Shown here piece after piece: positions 12,648 to 25,799 of a stretch of 64,000 bases of DNA. The notes beneath the pieces are model-generated. The model did not search any database, was not told the DNA's origin, and saw only the letters and a list, made by a program, of their open reading frames with translations. Source of the stretch: Ascidia mentula (lineage: Eukaryota; Chordata; Ascidiacea; Phlebobranchia; Ascidiidae); assembly GCA_947561715.1 (NCBI GenBank), contig OX387203.1:5332001-5396000 (forward strand), in the 5' to 3' direction. How positions within the stretch are numbered: the first letter of the stretch is position 1; each line of letters opens with the position of its first letter. Both the position numbers and the translations under genes were made by a program.

Positions 12648-15600
12648 ATGGCTGGCTCTGGTTTTGTCCAGTGGTTTTGGAATGAAAGGTTTTGGCTCCC
12701 ACATAATACAACATGGGCAGATCTGCGCAACACAGATGAAGCCACATTTCCACAAGCATCTGACCTGGTCATGATTGCACCGTACTCAATCATCTTATTC
12801 ATGATTCGCATTTTTATTGAAAGGTAAACCTCAGCTCGTAAATGTCTGTGTAAAGTTGACTTGCAAAGCAATGTGCATTGGTACTGAGCCAGAAGATGGC
12901 CAATTTAGTCAATAATTTACCAAAGTAATATGTGGGGAGTGTGCATTGGTTTTCCATTCTAAAGCATGTATATATAATATAGCTGGTTGTATGTTAACCT
13001 TACACTATTTATGTCGTGTAAAAATTTGATTTTCTTTTCTGTTGGGTTTACATTATTACTTGATACCAACTTTGGTACATTGCTAAAGCATAACTAAACA
13101 AACTTACTTAAATTTCAGAGTTTTCGCCAGACCAATCGGAAGAAAACTAAAAATTTCAGATGTACCAAATCGTCCTCCAACTCCAAATGTTTTGTTAGAC
13201 AAAGTATTTGCGACCATAACCAAGAAACCTCAAGGAGAGAGGCTTCAAGGTGGGTGTGATGTTGCATTGTTTAAAGTAAATTGTTGAAGATCCGATAAGT
13301 TTTTAATTGGTGTAAGAAATCCTGTTATTTCAGTGCCCACATATATAATTAATATTTTGTTGCTAACTTTGGTTGTTAAGCTCAATGTCACCCGCTGAAT
13401 AATAAAAAATAAACTACAAAATTATGACAGTTTAATGATTTGATTTGCTGAAATAAACTTACTGACTGACTGGCTGATTACAAATATCTGTGTTGAAAAT
13501 CAAAACATTTAAAGAGTTAATTAAGACTACATAGTTTGTAATGTGTGTCAATTGTATGTTGCACTGTAGGCTTATGCAAGCAATTGGACTGGAGTGAAAG
13601 ACAAGTTCAAAGGTGGTTTCGAAGGAAACGAGATATTGACAGGCCTTCAAAACTTGTCAAGTTTTCAGAAACTGTGTAAGTGCATTTGGAAAAGTCTCAT
13701 TCGGTTGTAAGTTGCCCCTGGCTTTGATTATCTCCCCCAGACAGCTTTTAATGCCTATTTCCTCTTGTGCAATATTAATCAAAACAGTTTAAAGGAACCA
13801 TGTGTCTGTCAAAGTGAAGGACTTTGTTTTGTTTGCAATTAATCCCACTCAATATGTGGGTTAATCTTTAAATGGAAACACCCAAAAGAGTTTGTCTTAT
13901 CTGCATTTCTTGTGGTCATAGAATGTCCAAGAACCACCCCATTTTTTTGTCTAGGTTCATTTTAATTTTTGTCCTAAACCATCTTCTGGGTGTGCTGGTT
14001 ATAATATTTGTTGAGAATTACATATCATAGTCTTAGCACTAATTGCCCATTTGAAAAGAAAAGTTTTTTAAAAACAATGTCAATTATGTTTCAGATGGCG
14101 TTTTATTTTTTATGTTGGAGTTTTTCTGTGCGGTGTTGCTTTGTTTTATGGAACAAATATTCCCTTTCAAACGGAAAAAGGATGGCATGGTTACCCAGAA
14201 AAGCAAACTCTAACACCACTTAAATATTGGTACTATCATGCGGAACTTGCATTTTATACATCCTGTATTGTGTCACAGTTTTTCGACGTCAAGCGAAAAG
14301 TAAGTATAAAAGGTGGTTGTAGCACAATGCACATGTGAGTATCAGGACAGAGGCATTGTCCAAATTATGGTGGAAGTGTTTTGCTCAGTAAAATCTTATG
14401 TACTCCGAGTCATTACATCCTTCCATCCTGTATAAATGATAAATTAACGCTGCCAGTACTATTTTCTTTTTAATACCAGTTTTGTCTGGTTATAGTTTCG
14501 TCCAGAAATTTTGTTTAGAAATCCAATACAGACAAAATATTCTACGCAACATTAACTACCGAGTAGCTCAAAAATATTTGTTATGATTTTCAGGATTTTT
14601 GGCCAATGTGTCTTCATCATTTTGCGACACTTTTCCTCATTGCATTTTCTTATTGCATAAACATGTTGAACATAGGTAGTCTGATCATGGCACTTCATGA
14701 CTTGTCTGATATCTTTTTAGAGGTAAGTCAACAACAGAAATGCAATTGCACTTGTCTGTGTTTTTTGAAAACTAAGTGGAATGTGAAGGAATACAACTAG
14801 TTACACATTTTGCAGGGTTCTAAACTTATGAAATACAGCAAATATGAATCGCTTGGTACTATCGGTCTTATCTTATTTGGTGTTACATTTTCTTTGGTAC
14901 GACTTGTCTATTTCCCATTCTGGTAAGTTCACATGACATCATAATATATTTTTTTACATTTAATAAAAAAAAAATTGTTTATAATTTAGTTCTGTTAATA
15001 TATTAATGAAATTGGGTAATAATTTAACTGGAAATGGATTAAGTTCATAACTGTTTACATTAGGGTTCTGTATTCCGTTTGGTTCGACTGTTGGAGGATA
15101 GTGGGTGCATTTCCTTCCTGGTATATTTTCTCTTTCTGTCTAACTGTCCTTCAAGTTCTGCATGTGTACTGGTTTACATTCATCATAAAGGGGGTCATAA
15201 CCCTAGTTAAGTCTGGCGGAAAGGTAAGAAATGTTGCTGCATAAAGTTTATTTTAACTCATATGTTTTTTGAATAAACTGTTCAAAAAATATCACCATGT
15301 ACTTTCTCTGAAAATGAAAAAAACGGCTGTAAATGTATCAGCAAATCGGAAAATTTAAAATCAGAATAAATTGTAATTGTGTTTTAGACTACTTAAAAAA
15401 ACATAAAGGCTGTAAAAATGCTGCTGATTTACTCCTTAAACAAACCTACATGATTGTAGAAAATTGAACTGTTGTGTTGCGAGGTAGGTTAGCATGATTT
15501 CGCACAAAACAGAGTTATTGTTGCGTGAAAAAAACTTGTTTTTAACCTGCCTGGCAACAAAGTTGTGATGGATTCACGCTTGGTTTATAAGTTTGTGATA

Positions 15601-16169
15601 TTCCTTTTATTTCTTTTTGTTTCATTGATTTTGCCTGTGGTTCCACAAAATAATTTTTGGGAAGTGTGATTTCTTTTTTAACTTTGGGAAGATTGTAATG
15701 CTGACGATGTGGGTTCCTTTGCTTTAAACAGAGTTTATGTTATTAAGAGTAAAGTAATGTACAAGTTCCAAATCTCAACTGTTAAAGACTGTAATACTGT
15801 TTTTCCACTTAAACCTACAATAAGATATTGTATTGGCTTTAATCAAAATCAACTCAATTGCTTAAAAGCAAAACAACAAAATATCACATTCTCCAAAGTA
15901 AGCAAATTATGAAGGATTTATTTTGACAAAAAATAGCTTTTGAATGATAAATTTTGCCCGCTGCAGAATCCCATATTTTGGAAAAACTCCTCCAATTTGC
16001 AAAACAAATGATCTTTTTCTCTTTCCATCAGGTTGACGATGAACGGAGCGAGAGCGAAGCGTCGGAATCTGATGACGAAGTGACAGTATCGCAACGTAAA
16101 ACAGAAGGCCATGGAGATGGTCCAAACAGTAATGGCATAACCCAACGCAAACACAACAAGCAGACCTAA
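12648..16169 (+). CDS. CERS6: ceramide synthase with homeobox domain, CERS5/6 type
   Basis: Eight exons: 12648-12823, 13119-13249, 13570-13675, 14095-14299, 14594-14722, 14816-14922, 15064-15223 and 16032-16169, all in phase, giving 383 aa. Ceramide synthases N-acylate sphingoid bases with acyl-CoA in the ER membrane. The N-terminus ([18 protein letters not shown]) is very close to vertebrate CERS6. A Hox-like segment follows ([20 protein letters not shown], about residues 103-122). The Lag1 motif lies in exon 5: the catalytic HH at 214-215 within [13 protein letters not shown], and HDLSD at 241-245. Several hydrophobic membrane spans are evident. The C-terminus is an acidic Ser/Glu tail ([16 protein letters not shown]), a known phosphorylation region of the family. 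The start Met follows an AG acceptor-like site directly (ATTCAGC-ATG), compatible with tunicate spliced-leader trans-splicing (inference). Assignment to CERS6 rather than CERS5, or to their common ancestor, rests on the N-terminus. Confidence 0.95.
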
Positions 16170-17400
16170 AAATTATCAACAGTAGTCTTTCCACTGTAAA
16201 CTGAGCTTTGGAGCAACATAATTTAATGTTTTGCATCGTCCCTACTGCTTGCTTTTCTTACAAGTAACATTTGGGTCTTTTAATTTTTTGGTAAAAGTCG
16301 TTTGTGCATAGCAGGATAGGATTTTTTTTTAAAAAAGCATATCCCATGTTTTATTTAATTTATAAGCAAATTCGTCAATTAGTGATGAATCTGTTCATGC
16401 CACAAGATATTCTGTACCAAAATAAGATTGTTCAGTGAAACTAAAACACAGCATTCTGTACCTATTTCCCAAAAGTTTTGAACATTGAAATGTGAGGTGC
16501 ATTGTATTGTATGTCCACTAGTGCCTTGAAATTTCTCATCAAGAATTCATCTTTTTTTGTTTGGCTGTCCAAGCATTAAAATTGCCGCACTAGTGTTGGT
16601 TTTTTAGCAACATTGAGAATTCTATCTCTCTCTGTATATATTTATGTAAACTCTGTCGATAAGATTTATACACTGGTTCAGTCAGTCAAGTGACTAACTA
16701 TTCACCTATACGCTTTGTTATGCACTGGTGGACAAATTCAATTCAAAAAGTGATTTGCAATGAACATGCGACTGAACTTTTGTTTATGAATGTACTGCCA
16801 AAAAGATGGTGTGATACAATTATTAATTGACAAATTTATGTCTAACTTGCAAGACATGTTCATCTAAAAGAAACAAACTGTACTGCTAATAATTTGCCTT
16901 TACACCAACTGCCAACCTAGCCGCAATGTTGGTTGTATCTTGAATGGTGTTACTTACTTGCTTGCTGCTTGTAAATATGTTTAGTGTTTTATAATTGTCG
17001 TTTCTTATTGTTTTTCGTTGAACTATTACTGATATTAGAAATAGATAATAATTTATTTTGAGTGTTGTTTACAAACCAGGCTTAGTAAGATCACCACTAC
17101 CACTGTAGTAATAGTACACATTTCATAAGCAATGCACTTTTAGGTCGAAACAGTGGCCATTTGTCTGCAGCTTATACACTGTACACATTCCAGTTTAACC
17201 TTTCCAAAAATGCTAGACTACATCTGATTGATAACTTGCACTGACTGCTTAGTTTTTTCACCATTTGATCACGTAAATTCAATTTTAATGCAAAACAGCA
17301 ACGGATCTACTGCTAACCAAAAACATATGTCCATTTTAACATGGGCAAGAAACTTTAGCTTGTGTAATATCCAATTAATGCACTTTGTTGCACAATAAAA
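16170..17400 (+). other. probable long 3' UTR of the ceramide synthase gene
   Basis: AT-rich and without coding potential. The best AATAAA in gene orientation is at 17394-17399. The convergent transferrin-like gene ends at 17989, so the two 3' ends lie within about 0.6 kb of each other. Confidence 0.45.
17394..17399 (+). terminator. poly(A) signal AATAAA
   Basis: Canonical hexamer about 1.2 kb downstream of the ceramide synthase stop, in gene orientation. Nearer sites are non-canonical, so use of this one is a guess. Confidence 0.4.
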
Positions 17401-17988
17401 TTCAGAAAACAGCCTGGTGTCTTATAAAGACAGTAGGTAACTTATAGGTAAGGGATATATAGGTAAAGAATCACAAAAGCACGAAAAAGTACATTCAATT
17501 TGCAGCAGCAAACAGTGCAATGTGGTGATGATTGTCAAACATTCCAGCTCCATTTAAAACAATGCATAAACACCAATCACAATGTAGCCTATTATGTCAT
17601 ATATGAAATAGACAGGTAAAAAAGTGTATATATATCCTGTATCAAAATTATAGGCAACACAAAAGAAGTGCGAAGCAAGCCAAGGCATGGTTGAACATAC
17701 AAGTACCAACAAAAAAGCACCACATTCTAATTCAACAGCACCAGGAGTATGACACAGATATGATAATATTTAGGTGATGGATATGATTTTAGGATCCTGC
17801 AATTGCAAACAGATCTTAATTACATTGAAGTTCTGTTTCACAAAAATATCTTGCAACATAAAATGATGTTTACAATCTTAAGATGAACTCTTTGTGCTTA
17901 AATGGTGGCAAAGCATATGTTTTGAAGTTCCACATTGATAACAACACGTCAAATGGCTTTTTACCAGGTTCAAACAAAACAAAACAAC

Positions 17989-20900
17989 CTAGGTGGTCAC
18001 AGCATACTGAGGCAAGTAGCATGATTTGCCTGAATGTGGTTGATTTTTGCTGCAAGTCAAAGAATTCTGCAGTTCAATGTAACGATCACCCAAGTATGCC
18101 TGCAAACAAATTAAATTAGTATATTACAAGAGGAGATTCAGCGCACATTCGATCTAATTTTTTACACTTAAACTCACTTCTGCTGTGCAATTAATGAACA
18201 GAGGAATCAACATTTGAGTGGTGTCGGAGAACAGAAGGTTGGGTTTCTTTGCACTTTTGAACATGTTGAAGGAGATCACAGAGTGCCGACCGAAGTACAA
18301 CTGTGATGAACATATCAAAATAATATCATAAATTACTCAAACATCCACAATTTTATGTTCAATTTCAAATATTATCACTAGAGTGTCAGCGTTTCCCGAA
18401 CTGGAGCTCACAGACCTAGGGATGGGGAGTTATGCAATTGGGCAAAAGCACCCTTCTTATTATATTTATGTGTATTTTGTTTCTCACTCTCTTCTCACTT
18501 TTCTGCATTTTCGAACACTACAACTTATTTTACAACAGGAGCTTTACATAAAGTTTATGTAGGGGTCTGCGAATTTGGGGCTTTTGCAAAGGGGATTTGT
18601 AACTACAGGATGGTTGCAAACCACTGGTACATTAGCCTAAAATATAGTGAAATGTAAAAAATAATCATTTTCCCTTAGCATTTCATACCTGTGCCACATG
18701 AAAAACTTCTATAATATCAAATGGAATATCTCTGTCACTCCCAGTTCTAATTTTTTTCGATACCACAATGGCCCTGGAAGGCATTTTACCAAGATGGCAA
18801 TTGGTGAAGTTGTCAATACTTGTCTGTGAGCCATCCTCACAAAGAAGGGCAAAATCCTGTTTAAGTAAAACAAAAAATAAGTTTATGGTCAGGAAAAACA
18901 CATGGCTTATTGTCCTGTGTTTGTATTATCATATTACTGATTTCCAAAAGACCAGATACAGATGTAAGTGTTACCATAAGGCTAACTGTTATCCTTATAC
19001 TTTCAGATAAATAAATCATACTCACATCTTTTGTCAGATTGCCAAGTTCCAGGGGCTTGTCATTAACAAACTTGTTGAAAGCCTGACTTGATGTGAAAGC
19101 AACAGCATTATGTTCAGAATCCAGTAAGCATCTGCAGTAAATATTACTATTACAGTTTCAATTTGTGTCAAGTTCCAGTATGCTACAAATGTTTTGAAAC
19201 ATGAGCAAATTATATTGGAAACTAATTAATATTTTAGCACCTAATATATTAAAAAACACATGGAATCAATCTTCTCTTAAAAAAACTGGTATTTATATTG
19301 GCAAAAGTAGACTCACAAGTTGAAAATAAGCAGAGAAATAAGCATAAAATAGAAACCATAACAATTGACGAGATACACAAACCTTAAAGCACCAGAGAAA
19401 CCTCTATATTTGTCATTTGCACAAGACTTAAAGTTTGGTGGTGATGTGCATCCATGACACATGTCAGGGTGATGTTTATCAACTACACATGTCCCATTCA
19501 TCAGTTTGGTGGTATCCAAAGCTGAATGGCACAATGTCTTGTTGTATATCCTACCTGTAATACAATTATGACTTTTATGAAGCTAACATTTATAATTTAT
19601 GGGGTCCAAGGCCTTGAAGCATATTATGAGGCATTCGGTGATAAAATTGAAAATACGGAGCAAACATAATGGTATCAGTCAACTAAACAATACATTGCTA
19701 TTTACAAATAAAGATTTACTTTTATCTAACAACCTTAATGGTCTAAGATGCCTATACCATTTGTGGTTTTACTATATACTCAATATTGTTGTTCATCTTT
19801 AATAACTTTTTGCATCAAAACACAGCACCTTTTCGATTAAAAATGGGTTGGTCAATACAAGTAGTATACCCACCAGTTTTGTTAGCCAGTAATCCACCCA
19901 CTAAAGGCCAGCTGCCAATGCAAGCTTTCCTGCTTTGTAAACTCTTTGATGTGAGACTTGCAGTGATGTCAGTTTTTTTCACAACAGCCACTAAATATGT
20001 TTCATAACTGCCTGAAAGCAAACATTTAAATTAATATCTAAAACATTACGTTCACTGTGTGATAGCTGATTCAGTGGGATGATCCTGCCTTATCATGCGG
20101 TAGCACGAAACATTTTTGCAATAAACTGTAGAAATACACACAAAAATCTGTAGTGATACAGATGAGGTTACTACAAAAGTCCATTTAAAAAAGCTAGCTT
20201 TATACACTTGCTTCTAAAACACACAAATTATTCTAAAACATACATTAGTTTCAGCATTACTTTTTTTTATAATTATAGACAACAAACCTCACAATAATGA
20301 CTTGATTTTGTTTTCTTACTTACCTCTGTCAATACCAATTTCTGCCATGATTGGCTTCAGTTTATCTTTATACTTGTATAGCAGTGAATGATTCATTGTG
20401 AAAGCATCTGCTTTGTCCTGGTCAATGAGTTCAACACAATCTTCAACAGTCTGGGCCAAAACGCAATCCACTTTTGGCCTTAAGCCCTCCAAAGAGAAAT
20501 ATTTTGACATGTTTGCACATTTTGTATTCTCCTCTTCACCAACACAACACCACTTAATATCTGTTTTCGGAAAAATAGTTGTGTTATCACCAAACTTTTA
20601 AGTTTAGGGAGTATAGGGACCAGTCTAAACTTACTGCGAGGTTTCGGGTGAGACAGAATAGCAATCACAATAACTGTCAAAAGAATGACAGTGGATAATA
20701 CGGCCCATGCCAAGTAATATCCAGTCCTTTTATTTGACTTGTATATAGTCTGTGGAGTGCCCTCCCAATCACGATCAGATTCCACAGGACTCACAGTCAC
20801 CTGGGTTGAAGATGTGCTCGGACCATTCTGTGTCACAATCAAAACCAATAAAAGGGCATTGGGCATAGAATATATTTGCTAAACTCTCAAAGTAGATTAG

Positions 20901-21309
20901 GTTTACAAATCCCTGTTGCATGCATGCTAAAATTTTGTCCATGAACAATTTTAGTTCTACATGACAACCAGCGGTTTAAATTCTTACTGGAACAATTAAA
21001 TTGATGCCATAAATAAACCATTATCTTTTCATATAGGCCTACTATTTCTTAAATAAAGTTACCAAATTAAAGTTTTTCGTAACTATTTGGGACAAACCAG
21101 ATGTTTTACTGGAACAACGTACCGACTACTAATAGCAAAGCACACATAGCCTTTATATAACTGCAAGTTTTTGTTAGTTTAAATCTGGTAATAGCCTACA
21201 TAAATACCATGTCTTTCATTTCCATTACTTCCTCAACTTCTTCATTCATGGGAAGTGGTTTCTCATCATCATGTTCATTTTTGGTCCGTTTGTAGCGAAT
21301 TTTTGACAT
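17989..21309 (-). CDS. membrane-anchored single-lobe transferrin-like protein
   Basis: Nine minus-strand exons: 21309-21208, 20827-20635, 20560-20324, 20011-19874, 19554-19383, 19131-19026, 18856-18689, 18300-18178 and 18099-17989, in phase throughout, 449 aa. Residues 1-70 are hydrophilic with no signal peptide. A single hydrophobic span (about 71-93, LAWAVLSTVILLTVIVIAIL) makes this a type II membrane protein. Residues from about 99 form one transferrin lobe: IKWCCVGEEENTKCANMSKY, DKADAFTMNHSLLYKYKDKL, ETYLVAVVKK, DKYRGFSGALRC, DFALLCEDGS, FGRHSVISFNMF and AYLGDRYIEL. By alignment from memory to human transferrin, the iron ligands look replaced: Asp63 by Asn155, Tyr188 by Phe276, His249 by Arg344, and the YYAVAVVKK pair reads TYLVAVVKK. 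The anion-binding CHTGLGR loop is shortened to CIGSWP. Iron transport is therefore unlikely (inference). Ascidians are known to have monolobal transferrins. The membrane anchor is the unusual part. Confidence 0.88.
18387..18626. mobile_element. possible hAT-like MITE in transferrin-like intron
   Basis: About 240 bp bounded by CAGCGTTTCCCGAAC on the left and GTTGCAAACCACTG on the right. These are imperfect inverted ends of the CAGYG..RAAC kind typical of hAT non-autonomous elements. No clear 8-bp target duplication was seen. Confidence 0.35.
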
Positions 21310-22374
21310 CTTGGTATAAAACTAAATTTTTTGTAGCAAGATTTGTCAAGTAACTTTTTGCTACAACAACTTTCGAAGATTGCTTCTTCAACTTTATTTT
21401 GAAGTCAGACAAAAAATTAAAACCTGTAGGCTACCTGACGAACAAACTACAGATAATTATAAATTATGGATGACTTCCACCAATCGACAAGATTTAGGAT
21501 TGAGGAGAAAGGAAAATAATAAAACTACGGTAAATTGCGAAACAGCTTCCAGCGTTGTTATGATCAACTCCATTTCTCTCCTTTGTCATGTATTTCATTG
21601 TATCTCTGTCCAAAAGGTTTTTCGAAATTGTAACCTTTATTGCCAGACAGAAGGAACTGTTCTACCTTACTCATTTTATCATGAAATAATTTTTCGAAGT
21701 TAAATCTTAACGTTAACGTGAATTGTTGTATTTTCACAAAAATATTTTTCATTTGGGGAATCTGTAATATGGCGGAGTAAGTTGTACTTAAAGTCATTCG
21801 TGCAGAACACAACAACACATGCCTACATCGAGTGTCGCCGTTGGCAATACAGAAACAGTGGAAACGTGCGTATGGTTGTGTTTCATAAAACGATGGCCCT
21901 GCGGACAGTTTCTTGGTAATCAAATTGTGGATATGTCACGAGCAGATGGTTGGCTGTGATTTATAATTGGTTTTGGGTATGAACTACTGGCATAATACAG
22001 TTGTTGCCAGTTGAATGAGGTTAAATGCGACAAATGCTTTTTTTAAACACAGGCATCAAAATAAGTGAGGAAAGATGTAGACTGAAGCAAACCAAGAAGA
22101 AGTTTTGTAAATATTCATCGGTTTATTTCAAAGAGCAAAAATACGTACACAAAATGTACAGAAGCATTTCAAACATAAAAAATACAAAACAGAATTTGGG
22201 AACTTTACAATGCAGTATTGCAAAAACATTTCCATAGTGATATGAAGTTTACATGTTATTTGCATGAGTCAGATACAGGGTAAATTGCAATATTATGCTC
22301 ATGCCCCTAGCTATACACAGTTGTTGAACTATTAGCCTCATAGCAGTTTATTGTTTTCTCAAAGTTTAAGCAAA
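21310..22374. other. intergenic, promoter side of transferrin-like gene
   Basis: Lies between two minus-strand genes: the 5' end of the transferrin-like gene and the 3' end of the adhesion GPCR. The roughly 1.07 kb spacing argues against a tunicate-type operon, where spacers are usually very short. A GGAATCTGTAATATGGCGGA string (YY1-like) lies near 21759. No coding exon is supported. Confidence 0.45.
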
Positions 22375-25187
22375 TCAATTGTATCTCAGTGATTTCTTCA
22401 TGGAGCCAATCCAGACTTTTCTCACATGAGTAGGAATTACACAATTTCCCACAAACATACAAAAACCCTAAAATGCATAAAAACATGCCATATGTGGGCA
22501 ACATATTTATGGCTATAGGTAGAAAATATTGCAAATGCTACGATTTTGTTAAATCATTTAAATTTAGGACAAAATTTAGCAGCTTTTTCATCCCTAATTG
22601 GAAAAATGTCCTATGCAGAGGATATTTGTTTTTGTCAAATGTTTTTTGGTAATCCACAAAAAAAAAATTAACCAATATATTAATAAAGCAGTTGTTAGTC
22701 TTGGCAAATCTGACTTTTAACCAATGACAATCAGGATTTCTTACTTGTAATGATGCGAGAATTGAAAACATCCATGCTGTGACCAGCTTATTTGTAGAAT
22801 TTTGGGAAATTAACATCGCGAACCCAAACACCCAAGTCATACCAGTCATGATTATGAGCATCGTTGCAATCTTAAAATCTCGCCAGGCTGATCTTGGTGG
22901 GTTGGTTGTTGTTGCCTTAAAATGTGCGGTGATGTCATTTTTAGATCAAAAACAAACAATGATTTGAATTGTGATTTTTGGTGCTTGGCTATACTCTGTT
23001 TAAATGTTCACTTTGCACATGGCAGTGGTGATGTACTTAAAATTAAAATCAACGTATACTGGTTGTTACAATCCTTACCATGTTTCTGGTACAAGTAAGG
23101 TCTTGTAGTATGGTGAGAAAAATGTAACAGTTGAAGATGAAAAGAATACCAACAGGAACAAGAAATCCAAGGTGTAAAGAATATTTGTGTAACCAACACA
23201 TGTTGCTGGCTTTGTAGACAGATTCAAAACTACAGTTTTCTGGTAGAATAACAAGTTACATAATACGAAGTTGTAAAGGAAAGTTTACTAGTTACAGTCA
23301 TATTTTAAATCCTAGAAAAAGTAATTGCAGACTTTATTACATTTACAGCAAAGCAAATTGGTTGTTTTGAAACAAATAGGAAATGCCCTTGTCATTGTAT
23401 TTATCCAACCTGGTTTGTTTGAATGAAAGTCAATGAATCCAGCAATAACAACGTTCATTGTAACAATTAGCAGCGGAACAACATAAGCTAAAAAGGCAGA
23501 AATCTTCCACAGATTAGGAGACGGCATCATTATCTACAAAAATATGTAAAATCAAAACGAAAACAGATCAAAATTTCTCAGAAAACGATACAAAAACTCA
23601 TTAGCAACAAACATGTCGTTAACATTACCATGACAAATGCTTGATACATGTTGTATGCATTCATTGACATCCATAACCAGGATGCAAGCAATAAGTAATG
23701 AAGAACTGCAGTTATGCAGTAACACACAACAGTGTTGCTGACTTTGTTAATTCCAAACAAAAATATAATGTCAACAAGAAGCAAGCAGACACAAATGTTC
23801 ATAATATACACTGCAGGTTGTCGACATCTGAGCTCTCTATGATTCAAAAAAACAGTATTTTTGTAGATGGTAGTTTGACCTTCAGCTTTTTATAAAAAAA
23901 ATACACATTTTTAGGCAATATTCTTCATGGTTGTGTAATTGCCCATTTTATTTTGTATTTTTTTTTAATTGTTTTCAAAACACATATAACTGCATGCAAA
24001 CCTGAAGTATGTATGTATAAACAAGGTTGCAGTTGTGCCAAAAATTGAAAAAAAGCAGCCAACTGTTGAAATAACTCCCAGAACAAGTTTGGAATGAGGA
24101 ATGTAGCCCTGTGAAAAAAAATTACCACAGAAATGACTCACAAAGAACACACAAACACTTCATTTAAAATGAAAATATTTTCTCTTGATGCAGGTGATTA
24201 TGGCACATTGTGTAATTTAGACTAATTAGCTAAAAAATAGACATAATTTTGTTCTATCCTTGTATTTTTTAGGCTTACCAGCAAAACAGAATAAGCTACT
24301 ATTCCCAATGCAGAGTTCTGTTTTGCTTCTTTAAGTTTTTGTAAGTTTTTTACCAAATTTAGGCATTGTGTTTTATTCTCAGTTTGGTTGATGTTGGTTA
24401 CTATTTTGCAATCTTCCAGTTTTTGTGGGGAACCACTTAATCGGATTTTAATCTAAAAAAACACATGCGTTACCAATTATAAAACTCTGCAAGAAATATT
24501 TAAGCTATCAACAGATCTATGCTGTGTATACAATTACCACTGTAATGTGTTTGTTTGTATTTCCTTCATTGACCAGAACAAAAGTTGCATTTAATGTCCC
24601 AACCCCTTGTATTGTTGATTGATTCTTTATGAAATCAGTGTACTCCAGTAGCTGCTTGCTTTCAATCTGAGCATTTTCATCAAGCTTGAACATAATTATT
24701 TCTCCTTCATTGAACATGTTGATTTCCAAAACCTTGCGTAAAAGCAGCAAATTCACTTGACATCATTATTTGTTGTGATAGTGATAAACTGGAATATGTA
24801 TGTGAATGGGATTCCTTATTTTATATTAGGGTCCGCATCTGCTGTTCCAACAGCAATTTATATACATAGCAATAGAACAAATATATCACAAATAAGATCA
24901 ATGGAACATACACAAATGTCTTCAGTTTTATCCTCGAAGCACATTTGCAATTCTTGATATTCAGGGCAGGTGTTGTTGCTTGTTTCTTAAAAGTTGAGAA
25001 ATAATGTTTAAAATCAGAAAAAAATAAAAATTTCTTTACCATTTTTTGCGTTGTCAATAGCTTGTGTAAGGTTCTTGCCTGTTTTACAACAGTCTATTCT
25101 GATACACAGTACAGCAATCACAAGAAACAAGGCTTGGACAAACTTGTTCATTCTCTTTCGTAAATTAGCTTCTTCATCAATTGACAT
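22375..25187 (-). CDS. adhesion-type G protein-coupled receptor, short ectodomain
   Basis: Ten minus-strand exons: 25187-25040, 24985-24914, 24755-24538, 24452-24279, 24108-24002, 23836-23629, 23533-23410, 23239-23079, 22915-22745 and 22467-22375, all in phase, 491 aa. A signal-like segment follows Met13 (MNKFVQALFLVIAVLCI). A short cysteine-bearing ectodomain comes next, then seven spans. Family marks seen: RELRCRQPAVYIMNICVCL (TM2), LASWLWMSMNAYNMY (TM3), PNLWKISAFLAYVVPLLIV (TM4), CWL plus a hydrophobic span (TM5), GMTWVFGFAML (TM6, Trp432), and SLQGFCMFVGNCVIPTHVRK (TM7 and helix 8). The juxtamembrane region keeps two Cys (161 and 176) but lacks the usual Trp pair and the HL/T autoproteolysis triplet. 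It ends SALGIVAYSVLL, resembling a tethered-agonist stretch. The receptor is probably not cleaved (inference). The ligand is unknown. The tail after TM7 is very short. Confidence 0.9.
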
Positions 25188-25799
25188 CTAAGTTGAAGTG
25201 TTGTGTTGAGTTTACTGCGTGGAGTTACAAACTTCTGTTCACCGTTTTTTTTTTATATGGCATTGTGGTGTGAAATATGCAAACCTTTTGTGAACTCTGA
25301 TGAATTGGTTTAAACTTTAAAATTTGCATGGCCTTTTTTCAACGTGTTATCAATACAGTCGGAAAGAAAGGTTAACCTTTTGTTGATCTCCATGTTTGAG
25401 CATGTTATTACTTTCCTTATAGATATTACTGTGCTTGCCCACCATTTTATGTTGGAGCAGATTTGTAAATGATTAAAAGTTCCTATATTTCAAAGTCTGC
25501 TTACTTGTTTGGTTATCCATTCTTGCAGATTAAACTTTTGTTTAAATGAGTTATGTGCAAATAAATTTCCATGCATTGTTGTATTGCTAGATGTGTTTGT
25601 TTATAAAATTTATATTTTATTCATGAAATGCAACAATATTATATGTTTTATAAAATGTGTTTAATATGTTTGACAAGATTGGGTTGTCAGCAGGCCAGCG
25701 AACTTTGAACTCACATTATCACAAACACTTAGTTAATAATTAATTTATTGTCCAGGCGCTTTGCTGCAAATGATATGATAAACTTACACTGCTGCAGGT
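25188..25799. promoter_or_regulatory. 612-bp head-to-head spacer, likely divergent promoter
   Basis: Separates the start codons of the minus-strand adhesion GPCR and the plus-strand carnitine octanoyltransferase. It is AT-rich and has no open frame of note. A CTGCTGCAG acceptor-like string sits two bases before the downstream ATG at 25800, consistent with trans-splicing or a 5' UTR intron. No specific operator recognised. Confidence 0.45.

Noticed and set aside
24821-25057. 78-codon minus-strand frame rich in hydrophobic residues
   Set aside because: It is the wrong frame across the small receptor exon 24985-24914, whose correct frame continues in phase with both neighbours.
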